NCBI RefSeq assembly: GCF_001611795.1
Contig: NZ_CP015098.1
Span: 806,001 to 870,000 of the forward strand
DNA: 64,000 nt
Source: Streptomyces qaidamensis
GTDB lineage: Bacteria > Actinomycetota > Actinomycetes > Streptomycetales > Streptomycetaceae
Direction: 5' to 3'
Shown: piece after piece, positions 44,703 to 52,699 of the stretch
How the letters are laid out: the number at the start of each line of letters is the position of its first letter
Numbering within the stretch: the stretch's first letter is position 1
Position numbers and translations under genes: made by a program
The notes under the pieces: generated by a model
Told to the model about the DNA's origin: nothing
What the model saw: only the letters and a program-made list of their open reading frames with translations
Databases searched by the model: none

Positions 44703-45308
44703 GTGGACGACGCGGAACGGTTACGGAGTGGGCCCGCTGCGGCAGTCGGCGACCCGCGGCTCTTCGAGGACTTCTACCGGCGCCATGTCGACGCGGTGCT
44801 GCGCTTCGTGGCCCGGCGAGTGGACGACCCGCACACGGCGGCCGATCTGACGGCCGAGATCTTCCTCGCCGTTCTCGACTCGGCCGGCACCTACCGCCCG
44901 CACCTCGGCAGCGAAACGGCGTGGCTGTACGGCATCGCCCGTAACGTCGTGTCGTCGGAGCGCCGCCGGGTCGCCCGGGAGACCGCACGCGATCTGCGCA
45001 TCTCGGGGCGGCGGTTGCTGGAGCCGGACGACATCGCCCGCATCGAGGACAAGCTCGACGCGGAGAGCCCCGGGCGGCGCGTCCTGGCCGCGCTGGCGAT
45101 GCTCCCCGAGGGCGAGCGGGCCGTCATGGAACTGGTCGCGGTCGATCAGCTCACGGTCACCGAGGCCGCGGCCGCCCTGGGCATCCGCCAGGTCACGGCC
45201 CGGGTCCGGCTGCACCGGGCGCGCAAGGCGCTGCGCGAGGAGACGGACTGCCGGACCGCACAGACGGCGGAGGCATCGCTGGTGCACGTCGCGAGGGGGG
45301 AAGCATGA
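44703..45308 (+). CDS. ECF-type sigma factor
   Basis: 201 aa from GTG 44703 with GAGAAGGGGA upstream. Region 2: LFEDFYRRHVDAVLRFVARRV ... TAWLYGIARNVVSSERRR; region 4: MLPEGERAVMELVAVDQLTVTEAAAALGIRQVTARVRLHRARKAL. No region 1 or 3. Overlaps the next gene by ATGA, which puts a membrane protein in the usual place of an anti-sigma factor. Confidence 0.9.
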   Translation: MDDAERLRSGPAAAVGDPRLFEDFYRRHVDAVLRFVARRVDDPHTAADLTAEIFLAVLDSAGTYRPHLGSETAWLYGIARNVVSSERRRVARETARDLRISGRRLLEPDDIARIEDKLDAESPGRRVLAALAMLPEGERAVMELVAVDQLTVTEAAAALGIRQVTARVRLHRARKALREETDCRTAQTAEASLVHVARGEA

Positions 45309-45832
45309 GCACGAGGACGACGTTCGAGGACCGGCTGCTGGGTGAGTTGAAGAAGGAGATCGAGCTGCGCGGAGCCGGGTCCGGAGCGGACACCGGCACG
45401 ACGACGGCTCCGGTGCGCCGCCGGTTCGCCCCGGTCCGCATCGTCATGCTGGCGGCCTGCGCGGCGGCGTTGGCCGCCACGGTGACGATGCCCGGCTCGC
45501 CCGCCGAACCCAGCGCGTTCGCGGTGGCACGCCACGACGACGGCAGTGTCGAACTCACCGTCAGCAAACAGGGCTTCGGCATCGACGACCAGCTGGAACT
45601 CGCCGAACGCATGCGCCCGTGGGGCATTCGGGTGGACGTGGTCGCTCCCGGGGACATGTGCAGTTCGTGGGAGATCCCCCGGGTCATGGTCCTCACCGCC
45701 GAAGGCGACCCCATCCGCGCCTGGCCCGTCACCCTGCGCCGCGGCAGCACGCTGGTGATCGAGAACTCCTGGGGCGAGCCGGTTCCCAGGGACGAGATCG
45801 AGCACTACGAGGTCAAGCCCTGCACACGGTGA
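45305..45832 (+). CDS. Membrane-anchored protein, possible anti-sigma partner
   Basis: 175 aa. Cytoplasmic N-terminus of about 45 residues, one membrane helix (IVMLAACAAALAATVTM), then an external domain of about 110 residues with two Cys (GDMCSSWE, VKPCTR) that may form a disulphide. Coupled by overlaps to the sigma factor before and the acyltransferase after. It has no ZAS zinc motif, so an anti-sigma function is only inferred from position. Family not recognised. Confidence 0.7.
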   Translation: MSTRTTFEDRLLGELKKEIELRGAGSGADTGTTTAPVRRRFAPVRIVMLAACAAALAATVTMPGSPAEPSAFAVARHDDGSVELTVSKQGFGIDDQLELAERMRPWGIRVDVVAPGDMCSSWEIPRVMVLTAEGDPIRAWPVTLRRGSTLVIENSWGEPVPRDEIEHYEVKPCTR

Positions 45833-47073
45833 GCGGGCGGCTGGGCCGGCTCGACGCGCTGCGCGGACTCGCGGCACTCGTCGTGGTGTTCGACCACTCG
45901 TCGCACACCTTCATGCCGGAATTGCGCGGGGAGTTGATGCCGCAGTTCAACACCAGTCGCTACGGCATCATGGTGTTCTTCCTGGTGAGCGGCTACATCA
46001 TCCCGGCGTCGCTGGAACGCCGGGGCTGTGTCCGGGCGTTCTGGATCGGGCGGGTCTTCCGGATCTACCCGCTGTGGGCGGCTGTCGTCGGGGGGCTCCT
46101 CGTCATCGACTTTCTCGGTCTCGCCGAGGTACGGGGCTTCGACGGGCAGAGCGTGGTCGCCGTGGCCGTGGCACACGCCGTCTTGCTCCAGGAGTTGCTG
46201 GGGACGCCGAATCTGCTGCTCGTCCTGTGGACGCTGTCGTACGAGATGTGCTTCTACCTGCTGGTCGTCGCGCTCTTCACGGTGCGGCAGCATCAGCGGT
46301 CCGCGGCGGTCGCCGTCGTCTTCGCCGTGCTCGCGGCGGTGAGCGTCACGGCAGGAGCCGGGCTGCCGGTCTCCGCCCTGTCGGGTGCGGTCGGCTCCGG
46401 CCCTCTGATCGCGTGTGCGTCGATCGGCATGGGGGCCGCCCTCTGCTGTGCGAGCGCCGGGTCACCCGGACTGCGGTTGTTCGGCGGTGTGCTGGGCGGA
46501 GCCCTGGCGCTCGTCCTGGTTGTGTTCAACGGCACGGTCCCCCTGTGGGAGGGCCTGGTGATCCTGGCCGTGATGTTCCTCGGTACGGCCGTCCACCGTG
46601 CCGAACACGGCCTGATCACCTGGCGGTGCGCGGCGGGCACCGCCGTCCTGGTGGTCGGGGGTGCCGTGGCCAGTGCCTACCGGTACGGCGACGGCCACCA
46701 CTTCACCCGGCGGGGCTGGATCGTGGCCTTCCTGCTGGCCGTGCTCACCTTCGCGGCCGCGTCGGCGTCGCGCCACCGCCGCATACCGGTGCCGCTGACC
46801 GGTCTCGGCACGATCAGCTACTCGGTCTATCTGGTGCATCCGGTGCTGCTGGCGGCGGTCGACGGCACCGTGGGCCGACGGCGGCAGGACAGCCTCGTAC
46901 ACGAAGTGGCCTTCCTCGCCGTGCTGTTGCCCCTGTGCGTGCTGACCCACCGGTACGTCGAAGCGCCCGCCCAGGCCTGGGGCCGGAGGGCGGCGCACCA
47001 CCCGGGGGATCAGGTGTCGAAGTCCACCGTCAGCTCCCCGGACACCGGGAACGACTGGCAGGTGAGGACGTAG
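45829..47073 (+). CDS. Acyltransferase-3 family membrane protein
   Basis: 414 aa from GTG 45829 (GTGA overlap). About ten membrane helices. The N-terminus RLDALRGLAALVVVFDHSSH is the family signature with its R-x10-H motif, followed by YGIMVFFLVSGYIIP and, near the end, ISYSVYLVHPVLL. These enzymes O-acylate cell-surface sugars or antibiotics. Its C-terminal 64 bp overlap, tail to tail, with paaE. Expression under an ECF sigma factor suggests envelope modification under stress. Confidence 0.88.
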   Translation: MSGRLGRLDALRGLAALVVVFDHSSHTFMPELRGELMPQFNTSRYGIMVFFLVSGYIIPASLERRGCVRAFWIGRVFRIYPLWAAVVGGLLVIDFLGLAEVRGFDGQSVVAVAVAHAVLLQELLGTPNLLLVLWTLSYEMCFYLLVVALFTVRQHQRSAAVAVVFAVLAAVSVTAGAGLPVSALSGAVGSGPLIACASIGMGAALCCASAGSPGLRLFGGVLGGALALVLVVFNGTVPLWEGLVILAVMFLGTAVHRAEHGLITWRCAAGTAVLVVGGAVASAYRYGDGHHFTRRGWIVAFLLAVLTFAAASASRHRRIPVPLTGLGTISYSVYLVHPVLLAAVDGTVGRRRQDSLVHEVAFLAVLLPLCVLTHRYVEAPAQAWGRRAAHHPGDQVSKSTVSSPDTGNDWQVRT

Positions 47074-48125
47074 CCGGCGTCGACCTCGGACGGTTCGAGG
47101 GCGAAGTTGCGGCGCATGTCGGCCTTGCCGTCGGTGACCTGGGCGCGGCAGGTGCCGCAGACACCGCCCTTGCAGGCGAAGGGCAGGTCGGGGCGGGTCT
47201 GTTGGGCCCCTTCCAGGATGGTGCGGTCGCGGGGCAGCGGGGACGTGGTGGAGCGGCCGTCGAGGGTGACGGTGACCTGGCTGACCGGGCCGGTGGGGCC
47301 GCTCTCGGCGTGGTGGACCTCGCGGACGGGCTCGTCGTCGGCGTAGAAGAGCTCCTGGTGGACGCGGTCGGCGGGGACGCCGAGGCCGGTGAGGACCTCC
47401 TGGGCGGCGCGGACCATGCCGTGCGGGCCGCACAGCCACCAGTGGTCGGCGGACTCCACGTCGACCAGGGCGTCCACGAGGGCGGAGAGCCGCTCGGCGT
47501 CGAGGCGGCCGGACAGCACCTCGGCCTCGCGGGGCTCGCGGGACAGGACGTGGGCGAGTTGGAACCGCGTCGGGTAGAGGTCCTTCAGGTCGGCGAGTTC
47601 GTCGGCGAACATCACCGTGCCGGTGCGGCGGTTGCCGTAGAGGAGGGTGACGCGCGAACGGGAGTCGGCGGCCAGGACGGACTCGGCGATGGAGACCATG
47701 GGGGTGATGCCGGAGCCGGCGGCGATCAGGACGTGGTGGCCGTGGGTGGTCAGGTCGGGGGTGAAGGCGCCGGTGGGCGCCATGACCTGCACGGTGTCGC
47801 CGGGGCGTACGTCCCGCACCAGCCAGGAGGAGAACAGGCCGCCCGGCACCACCCGGACGCCGATGCGCGGTGCCGTGCCGGCGGGGGCGCAGATCGAGTA
47901 GGAGCGGCGCTCGTCCCGGCCGTCGATGTCGCGGCGCAGGGTAAGGGACTGGCCGGGCGCGAAGGTGAACTCCTCGGCCAGCTCGGCCGGGATGTCGAAG
48001 CTGACGGCTGCCGCGTCCTCGCACAGCGGCTGCACGGCGGCGACCCGCAGGGGGTGGAAGACCGGACGTCGGCGGGCACGCGGGCGCGGCGCCGGGGCGG
48101 GGGCCGGCTCCATCAGGTCCTCCAT
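47010..48125 (-). CDS. paaE: PaaE, reductase of phenylacetyl-CoA epoxidase
   Basis: 371 aa from ATG 48125, preceded by AAGGAG in the end of paaD. FAD-binding RRSYSICAPAG, NAD(P)-binding LIAAGSGITPMVSIAESVL, and a C-terminal plant-type 2Fe-2S cluster (ACKGGVCGTCRAQV plus LTCQSFP). It passes electrons from NADPH to the di-iron centre of PaaA. Slightly longer than usual because of a proline-rich N-terminus. Last gene of paaABCDE. Confidence 0.96.
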   Translation of the reverse strand: MEDLMEPAPAPAPRPRARRRPVFHPLRVAAVQPLCEDAAAVSFDIPAELAEEFTFAPGQSLTLRRDIDGRDERRSYSICAPAGTAPRIGVRVVPGGLFSSWLVRDVRPGDTVQVMAPTGAFTPDLTTHGHHVLIAAGSGITPMVSIAESVLAADSRSRVTLLYGNRRTGTVMFADELADLKDLYPTRFQLAHVLSREPREAEVLSGRLDAERLSALVDALVDVESADHWWLCGPHGMVRAAQEVLTGLGVPADRVHQELFYADDEPVREVHHAESGPTGPVSQVTVTLDGRSTTSPLPRDRTILEGAQQTRPDLPFACKGGVCGTCRAQVTDGKADMRRNFALEPSEVDAGYVLTCQSFPVSGELTVDFDT

Positions 48126-48640
48126 CAGATCTCCTTGACGTACTCGAACGGCTCGCGGCAGGCGAGGCAGCGCCACAGGGACTTGCAGGACGTGGCGCCG
48201 AAGCGGGAGGTCTCCTCGGTGTCGGGGTGACCGCAGCGGGGGCAGGGCACCGAGCGGCGGGTCGCCGACAGGACGAGCGGGACCGGGCCGGCGGCGTGCG
48301 CGGGCGCTGCGCCGGGCGGGGCGATGCCGTGCTCGGCGAGCTTGCGCCGGCCGGCGGCCGTGATCCAGTCACTGCTCCACGGCGGGTCGAGGACCGTGCG
48401 GATCTCCACGCGCGCGTACCCCGCCTCGCGCAGCCGGGCGGCCACGCCCGCGCGCATCTCCGCCATCGCTGGACAGCCCGAGTAGGTCGGGGTCAGGCTC
48501 GCGACCACCGTGCCGTCCTCGGTCAGTGACACCTCGCGCAGCACTCCGAGGTCGGCCAGGGTGAGCATGGGCAGTTCGGGATCGGGCACCTGCTCGGCGA
48601 TGCGCCGGGCCCGTCGCGCGTCCAGGAGTGCCGTCACCAT
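48125..48640 (-). CDS. paaD: PaaD, Fe-S maturation protein for the epoxidase
   Basis: 171 aa from ATG 48640 (overlaps paaC stop; GTG 48637 also possible). N-terminal MIP18/DUF59 domain (VPDPELPMLTLADLGVLREVSL ... TPTYSGCPAM) and C-terminal zinc ribbon (VPCPRCGHPDTEE, SLWRCLACREPFEYVKE). Needed for assembly of the PaaE iron-sulphur cluster. Confidence 0.95.
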   Translation of the reverse strand: MVTALLDARRARRIAEQVPDPELPMLTLADLGVLREVSLTEDGTVVASLTPTYSGCPAMAEMRAGVAARLREAGYARVEIRTVLDPPWSSDWITAAGRRKLAEHGIAPPGAAPAHAAGPVPLVLSATRRSVPCPRCGHPDTEETSRFGATSCKSLWRCLACREPFEYVKEI

Positions 48641-49461
48641 GTCGCCCCCGGGTGGGCGCGGGCCACACCCTGCAACTCGGCCAGCAGCGGGGCGAGATGC
48701 TCGGTGTGCTCCCCGGTGCGGCCCGAGCCGGGCAGCGGGCGGTAGACGGGCATGGGCAGCCCGGCCGCCTCGGTGACCTGACGCAGCACCGCGACGACCT
48801 CGTCCCGGACGTCGTACGCCGTGAACAGCTCGCCCAGGTAGGGCGCCACCTGCTCCTGCGCCTTGCGCATCCGGCGGTGCGACTCCTCGGTGCCGTCGCC
48901 CAGGCGCACGGCCCACTCGGCCGCGTACTGGCGGTGGTAGGCCAGCTCCTTCACGCCCTTGGCGGCGATCGCCGCGAGCACCGGGTCGCCGTGGGCGGTG
49001 AGCCGCTCGAAGTGCGCGAGGCGCCAGCTGGCGAGCACCAGCAGCCGCACGACGGTGAACGCGAAGTCGCCGTTGGGGAGTTCGGCCAGGCGCACGTTGC
49101 GGAAGTCGCCGGCGTCGCGGAAGTAGGCGTAGGCGTCCTCGTCGCGGCCGGTGCCGTCGACCTGGCCCGCGCGGGAGTACAGCAGGCGGGCCTGGCCGAG
49201 CAGGTCGAGCCCGATGTTGGCCAGCGCCACCTCCTCCTCCAGCTCGGGGGCGCGGGTGGTCCACTCGGCGAGCCGCTGGGCGGAGACCAGGGCGTCGTCG
49301 GCCAGCGTGACGCAGAGGGCGGCCAGTTCACCGGCGTCCACGTCGTCGGGCACCGTGGTGTCGACGCCGTGCAGGGGGTCCTCGAAGCCGGTGCCGTAGG
49401 CCCAGCGGGTGTCGTCCTCGTGACCCTCGGCGAGGGTCATGTAGACGTGGTCGTCGCTCAT
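48634..49461 (-). CDS. paaC: PaaC, structural subunit of phenylacetyl-CoA epoxidase
   Basis: 275 aa, ferritin-like helical bundle. Blocks LADDALVSAQRLAEWTTRAPELEEEVALANIGLDLLGQARLLY and LPNGDFAFTVVRLLVLASWRL are typical PaaC. It pairs with PaaA to form the catalytic core; its own metal site is degenerate in the family. Ten bp after paaB. Confidence 0.95.
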   Translation of the reverse strand: MSDDHVYMTLAEGHEDDTRWAYGTGFEDPLHGVDTTVPDDVDAGELAALCVTLADDALVSAQRLAEWTTRAPELEEEVALANIGLDLLGQARLLYSRAGQVDGTGRDEDAYAYFRDAGDFRNVRLAELPNGDFAFTVVRLLVLASWRLAHFERLTAHGDPVLAAIAAKGVKELAYHRQYAAEWAVRLGDGTEESHRRMRKAQEQVAPYLGELFTAYDVRDEVVAVLRQVTEAAGLPMPVYRPLPGSGRTGEHTEHLAPLLAELQGVARAHPGATW

Positions 49462-49471
49462 GCCCTGTCCT

Positions 49472-49765
49472 TCAGATGTGGGGGACGTCGTCGGGGATGT
49501 CGTAGAAGGTCGGGTGCCGGTAGACCTTGTCGGCGCTGGGCTCGAAGAAGGGGTCCTTCTCGTCGCGGGTGGAGGCGGCGATGTGCTCGGAGCGCACGAC
49601 CCAGATGGAGACGCCCTCGTTGCGCCGGGTGTAGAGATCGCGGGCGTGGGTGAGCGCCATGCGGTCGTCGGCGGCGTGCAGCGAGCCCACGTGGACGTGG
49701 TTCAGGCCGCGCTTGCCGCGCACGAACACCTCGTACAGCGGCCAGTCCTGCTTGTCGGCGGTCAT
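49472..49765 (-). CDS. paaB: PaaB, subunit of phenylacetyl-CoA epoxidase
   Basis: 97 aa from ATG 49765 (ATGA overlap with paaA). [26 protein letters not shown] and [18 protein letters not shown] define the family. PaaB bridges PaaAC heterodimers in the complex. Confidence 0.96.
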   Translation of the reverse strand: MTADKQDWPLYEVFVRGKRGLNHVHVGSLHAADDRMALTHARDLYTRRNEGVSIWVVRSEHIAASTRDEKDPFFEPSADKVYRHPTFYDIPDDVPHI

Positions 49766-50748
49766 GCCACCGCTCCCTTCCGCTCGCGGGCCGCCTGCTT
49801 GGCGGCGTGGGCGGTGGCCGCCTCGCGCACCCAGGAGCCCTCCTCGTGGGCCGTGCGGCGCCGTTCCATCCGCTGGTCGTTGCACGGGCCGTCGCCCTTG
49901 ATGACCCGCATCAGCTCGTCCCAGTCGGGCGTGCCGAAGTCGTGGTGGCCCCGCTCCTCGTTCCAGCGCAGCTCCGGGTCGGGGAGCGTCACACCGAGCT
50001 TCTCGGCCTGCGGGACGGTCATGTCGACGAAGCGCCGGCGCAGTTCGTCGTTGCTGTGCCGTTTGATCTTCCAGGCCATGGACTGCGCGGAGTTGGGCGA
50101 GGCGTCGTCGGGCGGGCCGAACATCATCAGCGACGGCCACCACCAGCGGTTCACGGCGTCCTGCACCATCTCGCGCTGCTCCGGGGTTCCGCGCATCATC
50201 GTCATCAGCAACTCGTAGCCCTGCCGCTGGTGGAACGACTCCTCCTTGCAGATCCGCACCATGGCGCGTGCGTACGGTCCGTACGAGGAGCGGCACAGCG
50301 GCACCTGGTTGCAGATCGCGGCGCCGTCCACGAACCAGCCGATCACGCCGACGTCCGCGAAGCTCAGTGTCGGGTAGTTGAAGATCGACGAGTACTTCTG
50401 GCGGCCCTCGATCAGCCGCTCGGTGAGGTCGGCGCGGTCGGCGCCCAGCGTCTCCGCCGCCGAGTACAGGTACAGCCCGTGCCCGGCCTCGTCCTGGACC
50501 TTGGCGAACAGAATGGCCTTGCGGCGCAGCGACGGTGCGCGGGTGATCCACTCACCCTCCGGCTGCATGCCGATGATCTCCGAGTGCGCGTGCTGCGCGA
50601 TCTGCCGGATCAGTGTCTTCCGGTAGCCCTCCGGCATCCAGTCGCGGGGCTCGATCCGCTGGTCCCGCGCGATCGTCCCGTCGAAGTGCTGCTGGAGATC
50701 CGGCTCGGCGCCGTCCGCCCCCGCGGGGCTGGAGCGTGTCGTATCCAT
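49762..50748 (-). CDS. paaA: PaaA, catalytic di-iron subunit of phenylacetyl-CoA epoxidase
   Basis: 328 aa from ATG 50748; an upstream ATG at 50772 would put the operator inside the gene. Di-iron ligands sit in [14 protein letters not shown] and [13 protein letters not shown]. It epoxidises the ring of phenylacetyl-CoA, starting aerobic phenylacetate breakdown. First gene of paaABCDE. The ring-opening and beta-oxidation genes (paaG, paaZ, paaF, paaH, paaJ) are not in the window. Confidence 0.97.
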   Translation of the reverse strand: MDTTRSSPAGADGAEPDLQQHFDGTIARDQRIEPRDWMPEGYRKTLIRQIAQHAHSEIIGMQPEGEWITRAPSLRRKAILFAKVQDEAGHGLYLYSAAETLGADRADLTERLIEGRQKYSSIFNYPTLSFADVGVIGWFVDGAAICNQVPLCRSSYGPYARAMVRICKEESFHQRQGYELLMTMMRGTPEQREMVQDAVNRWWWPSLMMFGPPDDASPNSAQSMAWKIKRHSNDELRRRFVDMTVPQAEKLGVTLPDPELRWNEERGHHDFGTPDWDELMRVIKGDGPCNDQRMERRRTAHEEGSWVREAATAHAAKQAARERKGAVA

Positions 50749-50762
50749 CCGTCCCACTTCCC

Positions 50763-50780
50763 AACCGACCATTCGTTCGG
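50763..50780. promoter_or_regulatory. TetR-type operator in front of paaA
   Basis: AACCGACCATTCGTTCGG. Its reverse complement shares CGAATGGTCGGT with the site before paaI (15 of 18 positions over the full motif). It overlaps the paaA leader. TetR-family PaaR proteins use motifs of this kind; no paaR gene is in the window. Confidence 0.7.
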
Positions 50781-50838
50781 CCCATGGTAGGACAAGCCGG
50801 CGCGCCTTGGTAAGACCTCCCGGGGAAGTCCTGGACCC

Positions 50839-50900
50839 TTGACAGCCACCGGGGCGGCTGGATCACTTGGCAGCACCAAACTAACCGAATGGTCGGTCGG
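50839..50900 (+). promoter_or_regulatory. Promoter and TetR-type operator in front of paaI
   Basis: TTGACA at 50839-50844 is a consensus -35; the -10 is unclear (about 50,862). Operator AACCGAATGGTCGGTCGG lies at 50883-50900, in opposite orientation to the paaA site, so one repressor would control both directions. Confidence 0.65.
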
Positions 50901-50920
50901 GCTACAAGGTGGAGCGAGAC

Positions 50921-51634
50921 ATGACCCATACCGCCGGCGCGACGGCGGCCGCGGAGGCGATGTTCGCCGCGGACCGGGCTTCCCGCGGGCTCGTGATCGA
51001 GCTGCTGGAGCAGGGCGAAGGGGCCGCCGTCCTGCGGATGACGGTGCCCCCCGCGATGGTGAACGGCCACGGGACCGCCCATGGCGGCTACGTCTTCCCG
51101 CCGGCCGACAGCGCCTTCGCCTGCGCGTGGGACAGCCACGGCCCGGTGACCGTCGCGGCCGGCGCGGACATCACCTTCGTGGCCCCGGCGCACGAGGGCG
51201 ACACCCTCGTGGCGCGGGCCGAGGAGCGCGTGCGCCACGGCCGCAGCGGCGTCTACGACGTGACCGTCCGGCGGGGTGGCGAGGTGATGGCGGAGTTCCG
51301 GGGCCGCAGGCGCGCAGTACGCGGTCGGCCTGGTCCAGGACGTCGGGCCAGACCCCGGCGTACGTCTTCGGGTCCACCCCGCTCAGGGGCGTCAGCCACA
51401 GGTCGGCGTGCGACTGGAGCAGTTGCTCGGCCGACCGGTAGTCCAGGACGGATCCGCAGGAGAGGCGCAGCCCGTCGGTGTCGGCGGCGGTGCCTGGCCA
51501 CCCGGGCAGGGCCTCGCAGTGGGCGGGGCACAGCAGTGCGAGCCAGTCCGGCGGCTCCCCCGGCTCGGTGGCGCGGCCCTGCCGGAGCGTGGTCGCCGTG
51601 GTGGGGCAGTCCAGCACCTGGCGGAGCCCGGTGA
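50921..51634 (+). CDS. paaI: PaaI thioesterase with foreign C-terminal extension
   Basis: From ATG 50921 (GGAG 8 bp upstream). Residues 1 to about 128 are a normal hotdog thioesterase: VNGHGTAHGGYVFPPADSAFA holds the catalytic motif, and VAPAHEGDTLVARAEE and GVYDVTVRRGGEVMAEFRGR follow. It should release CoA from dead-end ring-hydroxylated phenylacetyl-CoA products. At about 51,310, a few codons before the expected stop, the reading frame runs into the antisense strand of another gene and continues about 108 residues of Arg/Pro-rich nonsense. The thioesterase core looks complete and may still work. Confidence 0.88.
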   Translation: MTHTAGATAAAEAMFAADRASRGLVIELLEQGEGAAVLRMTVPPAMVNGHGTAHGGYVFPPADSAFACAWDSHGPVTVAAGADITFVAPAHEGDTLVARAEERVRHGRSGVYDVTVRRGGEVMAEFRGRRRAVRGRPGPGRRARPRRTSSGPPRSGASATGRRATGAVARPTGSPGRIRRRGAARRCRRRCLATRAGPRSGRGTAVRASPAAPPARWRGPAGAWSPWWGSPAPGGAR

Positions 51635-51674
51635 GCTGTCGGCCGGCGTCGAGTTGCTCGATGCCGGACGGCAC
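51310..51674 (-). pseudogene. Unknown protein, 3' end lost at the paaI junction
   Basis: Reads from GTG 51674 (GAAGGAG upstream) through about 120 plausible residues (PSGIEQLDAGRQLTGLRQVL, LALLCPAHCEALPGW, HADLWLTPLSGVDPKTYAGVW) to DQADRVLRA, then enters antisense paaI. Not recognised. It follows the toxin-like gene by 18 bp and was probably the third gene of that operon. Confidence 0.5.
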
Positions 51675-51692
51675 CTTGGGCTCCTTCGGCGG

Positions 51693-51957
51693 CTAGACCT
51701 CGATGTACGCGACGACCACGACGGTGCGCAGCGCGGTGACGAAGTACAGGACGCGGACAGCTTCGACTTGGTCGGTGTACTGGCGCAGCTGGGGGCCGGC
51801 GGTGTCGCCGGGGATCGGCTCGCCGACGTCCGGGGCGACGGAGAGGACGACCAGGGCGCGGTCCAGGGCGTGGATCTCCGCCTCGCTGGTGATGTTCTCC
51901 CAGCCGCTTCGCGGCGGAGTCGGAGAAGGCTATACGGGCGCGGCGGGGGCCGTGCAC
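51693..51957 (-). pseudogene. ParE/RelE-like toxin with a 1-bp frameshift
   Basis: Begins at ATG 51957 (RARIAFSDSAAKRL); one extra base in the CCC run at 51899-51901 shifts the frame. With it removed the reading continues ENITSEAEIHALDRALVVL ... LRQYTDQVEAVRVLYFVTAL to stop at 51693, about 88 aa. The small, Arg/Val/Tyr-rich strand pattern near the end is that of ParE/RelE mRNA or gyrase toxins. Likely inactive, unless the shift is an assembly error. Confidence 0.55.
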
Positions 51958-51965
51958 CGACGGCG

Positions 51966-52154
51966 TCAGGCGACGGCCGGGCCCTCCGCGATCTCCCCGA
52001 GCAGCAGCTGCGCCTGGAGCTCGGAGGTCACAGCCTCTTCGAGGTTCTGGACGCGGAACGCATCGACGAGGAGGCCCTCAAGGTCGTCCAGTCCATTGAA
52101 GACGAGCTGAGGGAGCGAGCCGTGGCCGCGTATGAGGACCTCCTGCGCGGACAC
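51966..52154 (-). CDS. Small acidic protein, possible antitoxin
   Basis: 62 aa from GTG 52154, ending 8 bp before the toxin-like gene. Leu/Glu-rich and acidic (LDDLEGLLVDAFRVQNLEEAV), consistent with an antitoxin tail. The plus strand of the same segment also has an open, GC3-rich frame, so the strand is assigned mainly from the gene order. No family recognised. Confidence 0.4.
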   Translation of the reverse strand: MSAQEVLIRGHGSLPQLVFNGLDDLEGLLVDAFRVQNLEEAVTSELQAQLLLGEIAEGPAVA

Positions 52155-52646
52155 TGACCCTCACCGCTGTCCTGTGCCAGGGATGGGATCGGGGCGGACC
52201 CTGTCAGGGCTCTGACCAGCGCGATCAACCTTCGATGACGCAAACTCGCGTCCGTCACGCTTCGGTGGCACGCGGTCAGAGTTCGGTGACACAGGGCACG
52301 AGGGATCGCAGCCGGATGCGGACCGTAGTCGCTCCGGGAGGGGTGTCACGCTGATTGGCGAGGTGGCCCAGATCCGGGGCCGGGCCCGTGGTGCCGGGCC
52401 GGATCGTCAGCGTGACACTCCGACGTGACAGCCGGATCGGGGTGCGTGACCAGCCACCGCAACGGCCCGTCGGTGCTGCACACCCTCACCCCGGTCGGGG
52501 CGGCCGTGCTGCGCGCCGAGTGGCGGTCCGGCCGTGCGCTGATCCCGCCCGGCGGCTCGGCACAGGGTGATCGCGTCGATCAGGGCAGGACCGCGACCGG
52601 TCTCGTCGTCGGGGTCGGCCGTGCCCCCCGGGGGGGGCAGCCCAGC
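52155..52646. other. Degraded non-coding stretch
   Basis: About 490 bp with no gene I would support; short frames on both strands lack ribosome sites and codon bias. Contains the long-spaced inverted repeat at 52343-52418. Confidence 0.5.
52343..52418. repeat. Perfect 12-bp inverted repeat with 52-bp spacer
   Basis: GTGTCACGCTGA (52343-52354) and TCAGCGTGACAC (52407-52418). Arms this long and exact are unlikely by chance over so short a span. Could be the ends of a decayed miniature element or a two-site operator. Confidence 0.5.
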
Positions 52647-52683
52647 GCCCCGGCGCCGTCCGCGCTTCGCGCGGCGCCGGGGC
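52647..52683 (-). terminator. Strong hairpin after the first I36 gene
   Basis: GCCCCGGCGCC (52647-52657) pairs with GGCGCCGGGGC (52673-52683), with an inner stem GCGC/GCGC (52662-52665/52669-52672). It lies 16 bp beyond the stop of the secreted I36 protein. Confidence 0.75.
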
Positions 52684-52699
52684 ACGACAGCCTGCCCGA

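Noticed and set aside
51408..52157. Plus-strand coding frame overlapping the toxin-antitoxin remnant
   Set aside because: Its last 60 codons look partly protein-like, but the toxin-like reading and the gene order favour the minus strand; left as an uncertainty in the antitoxin entry.
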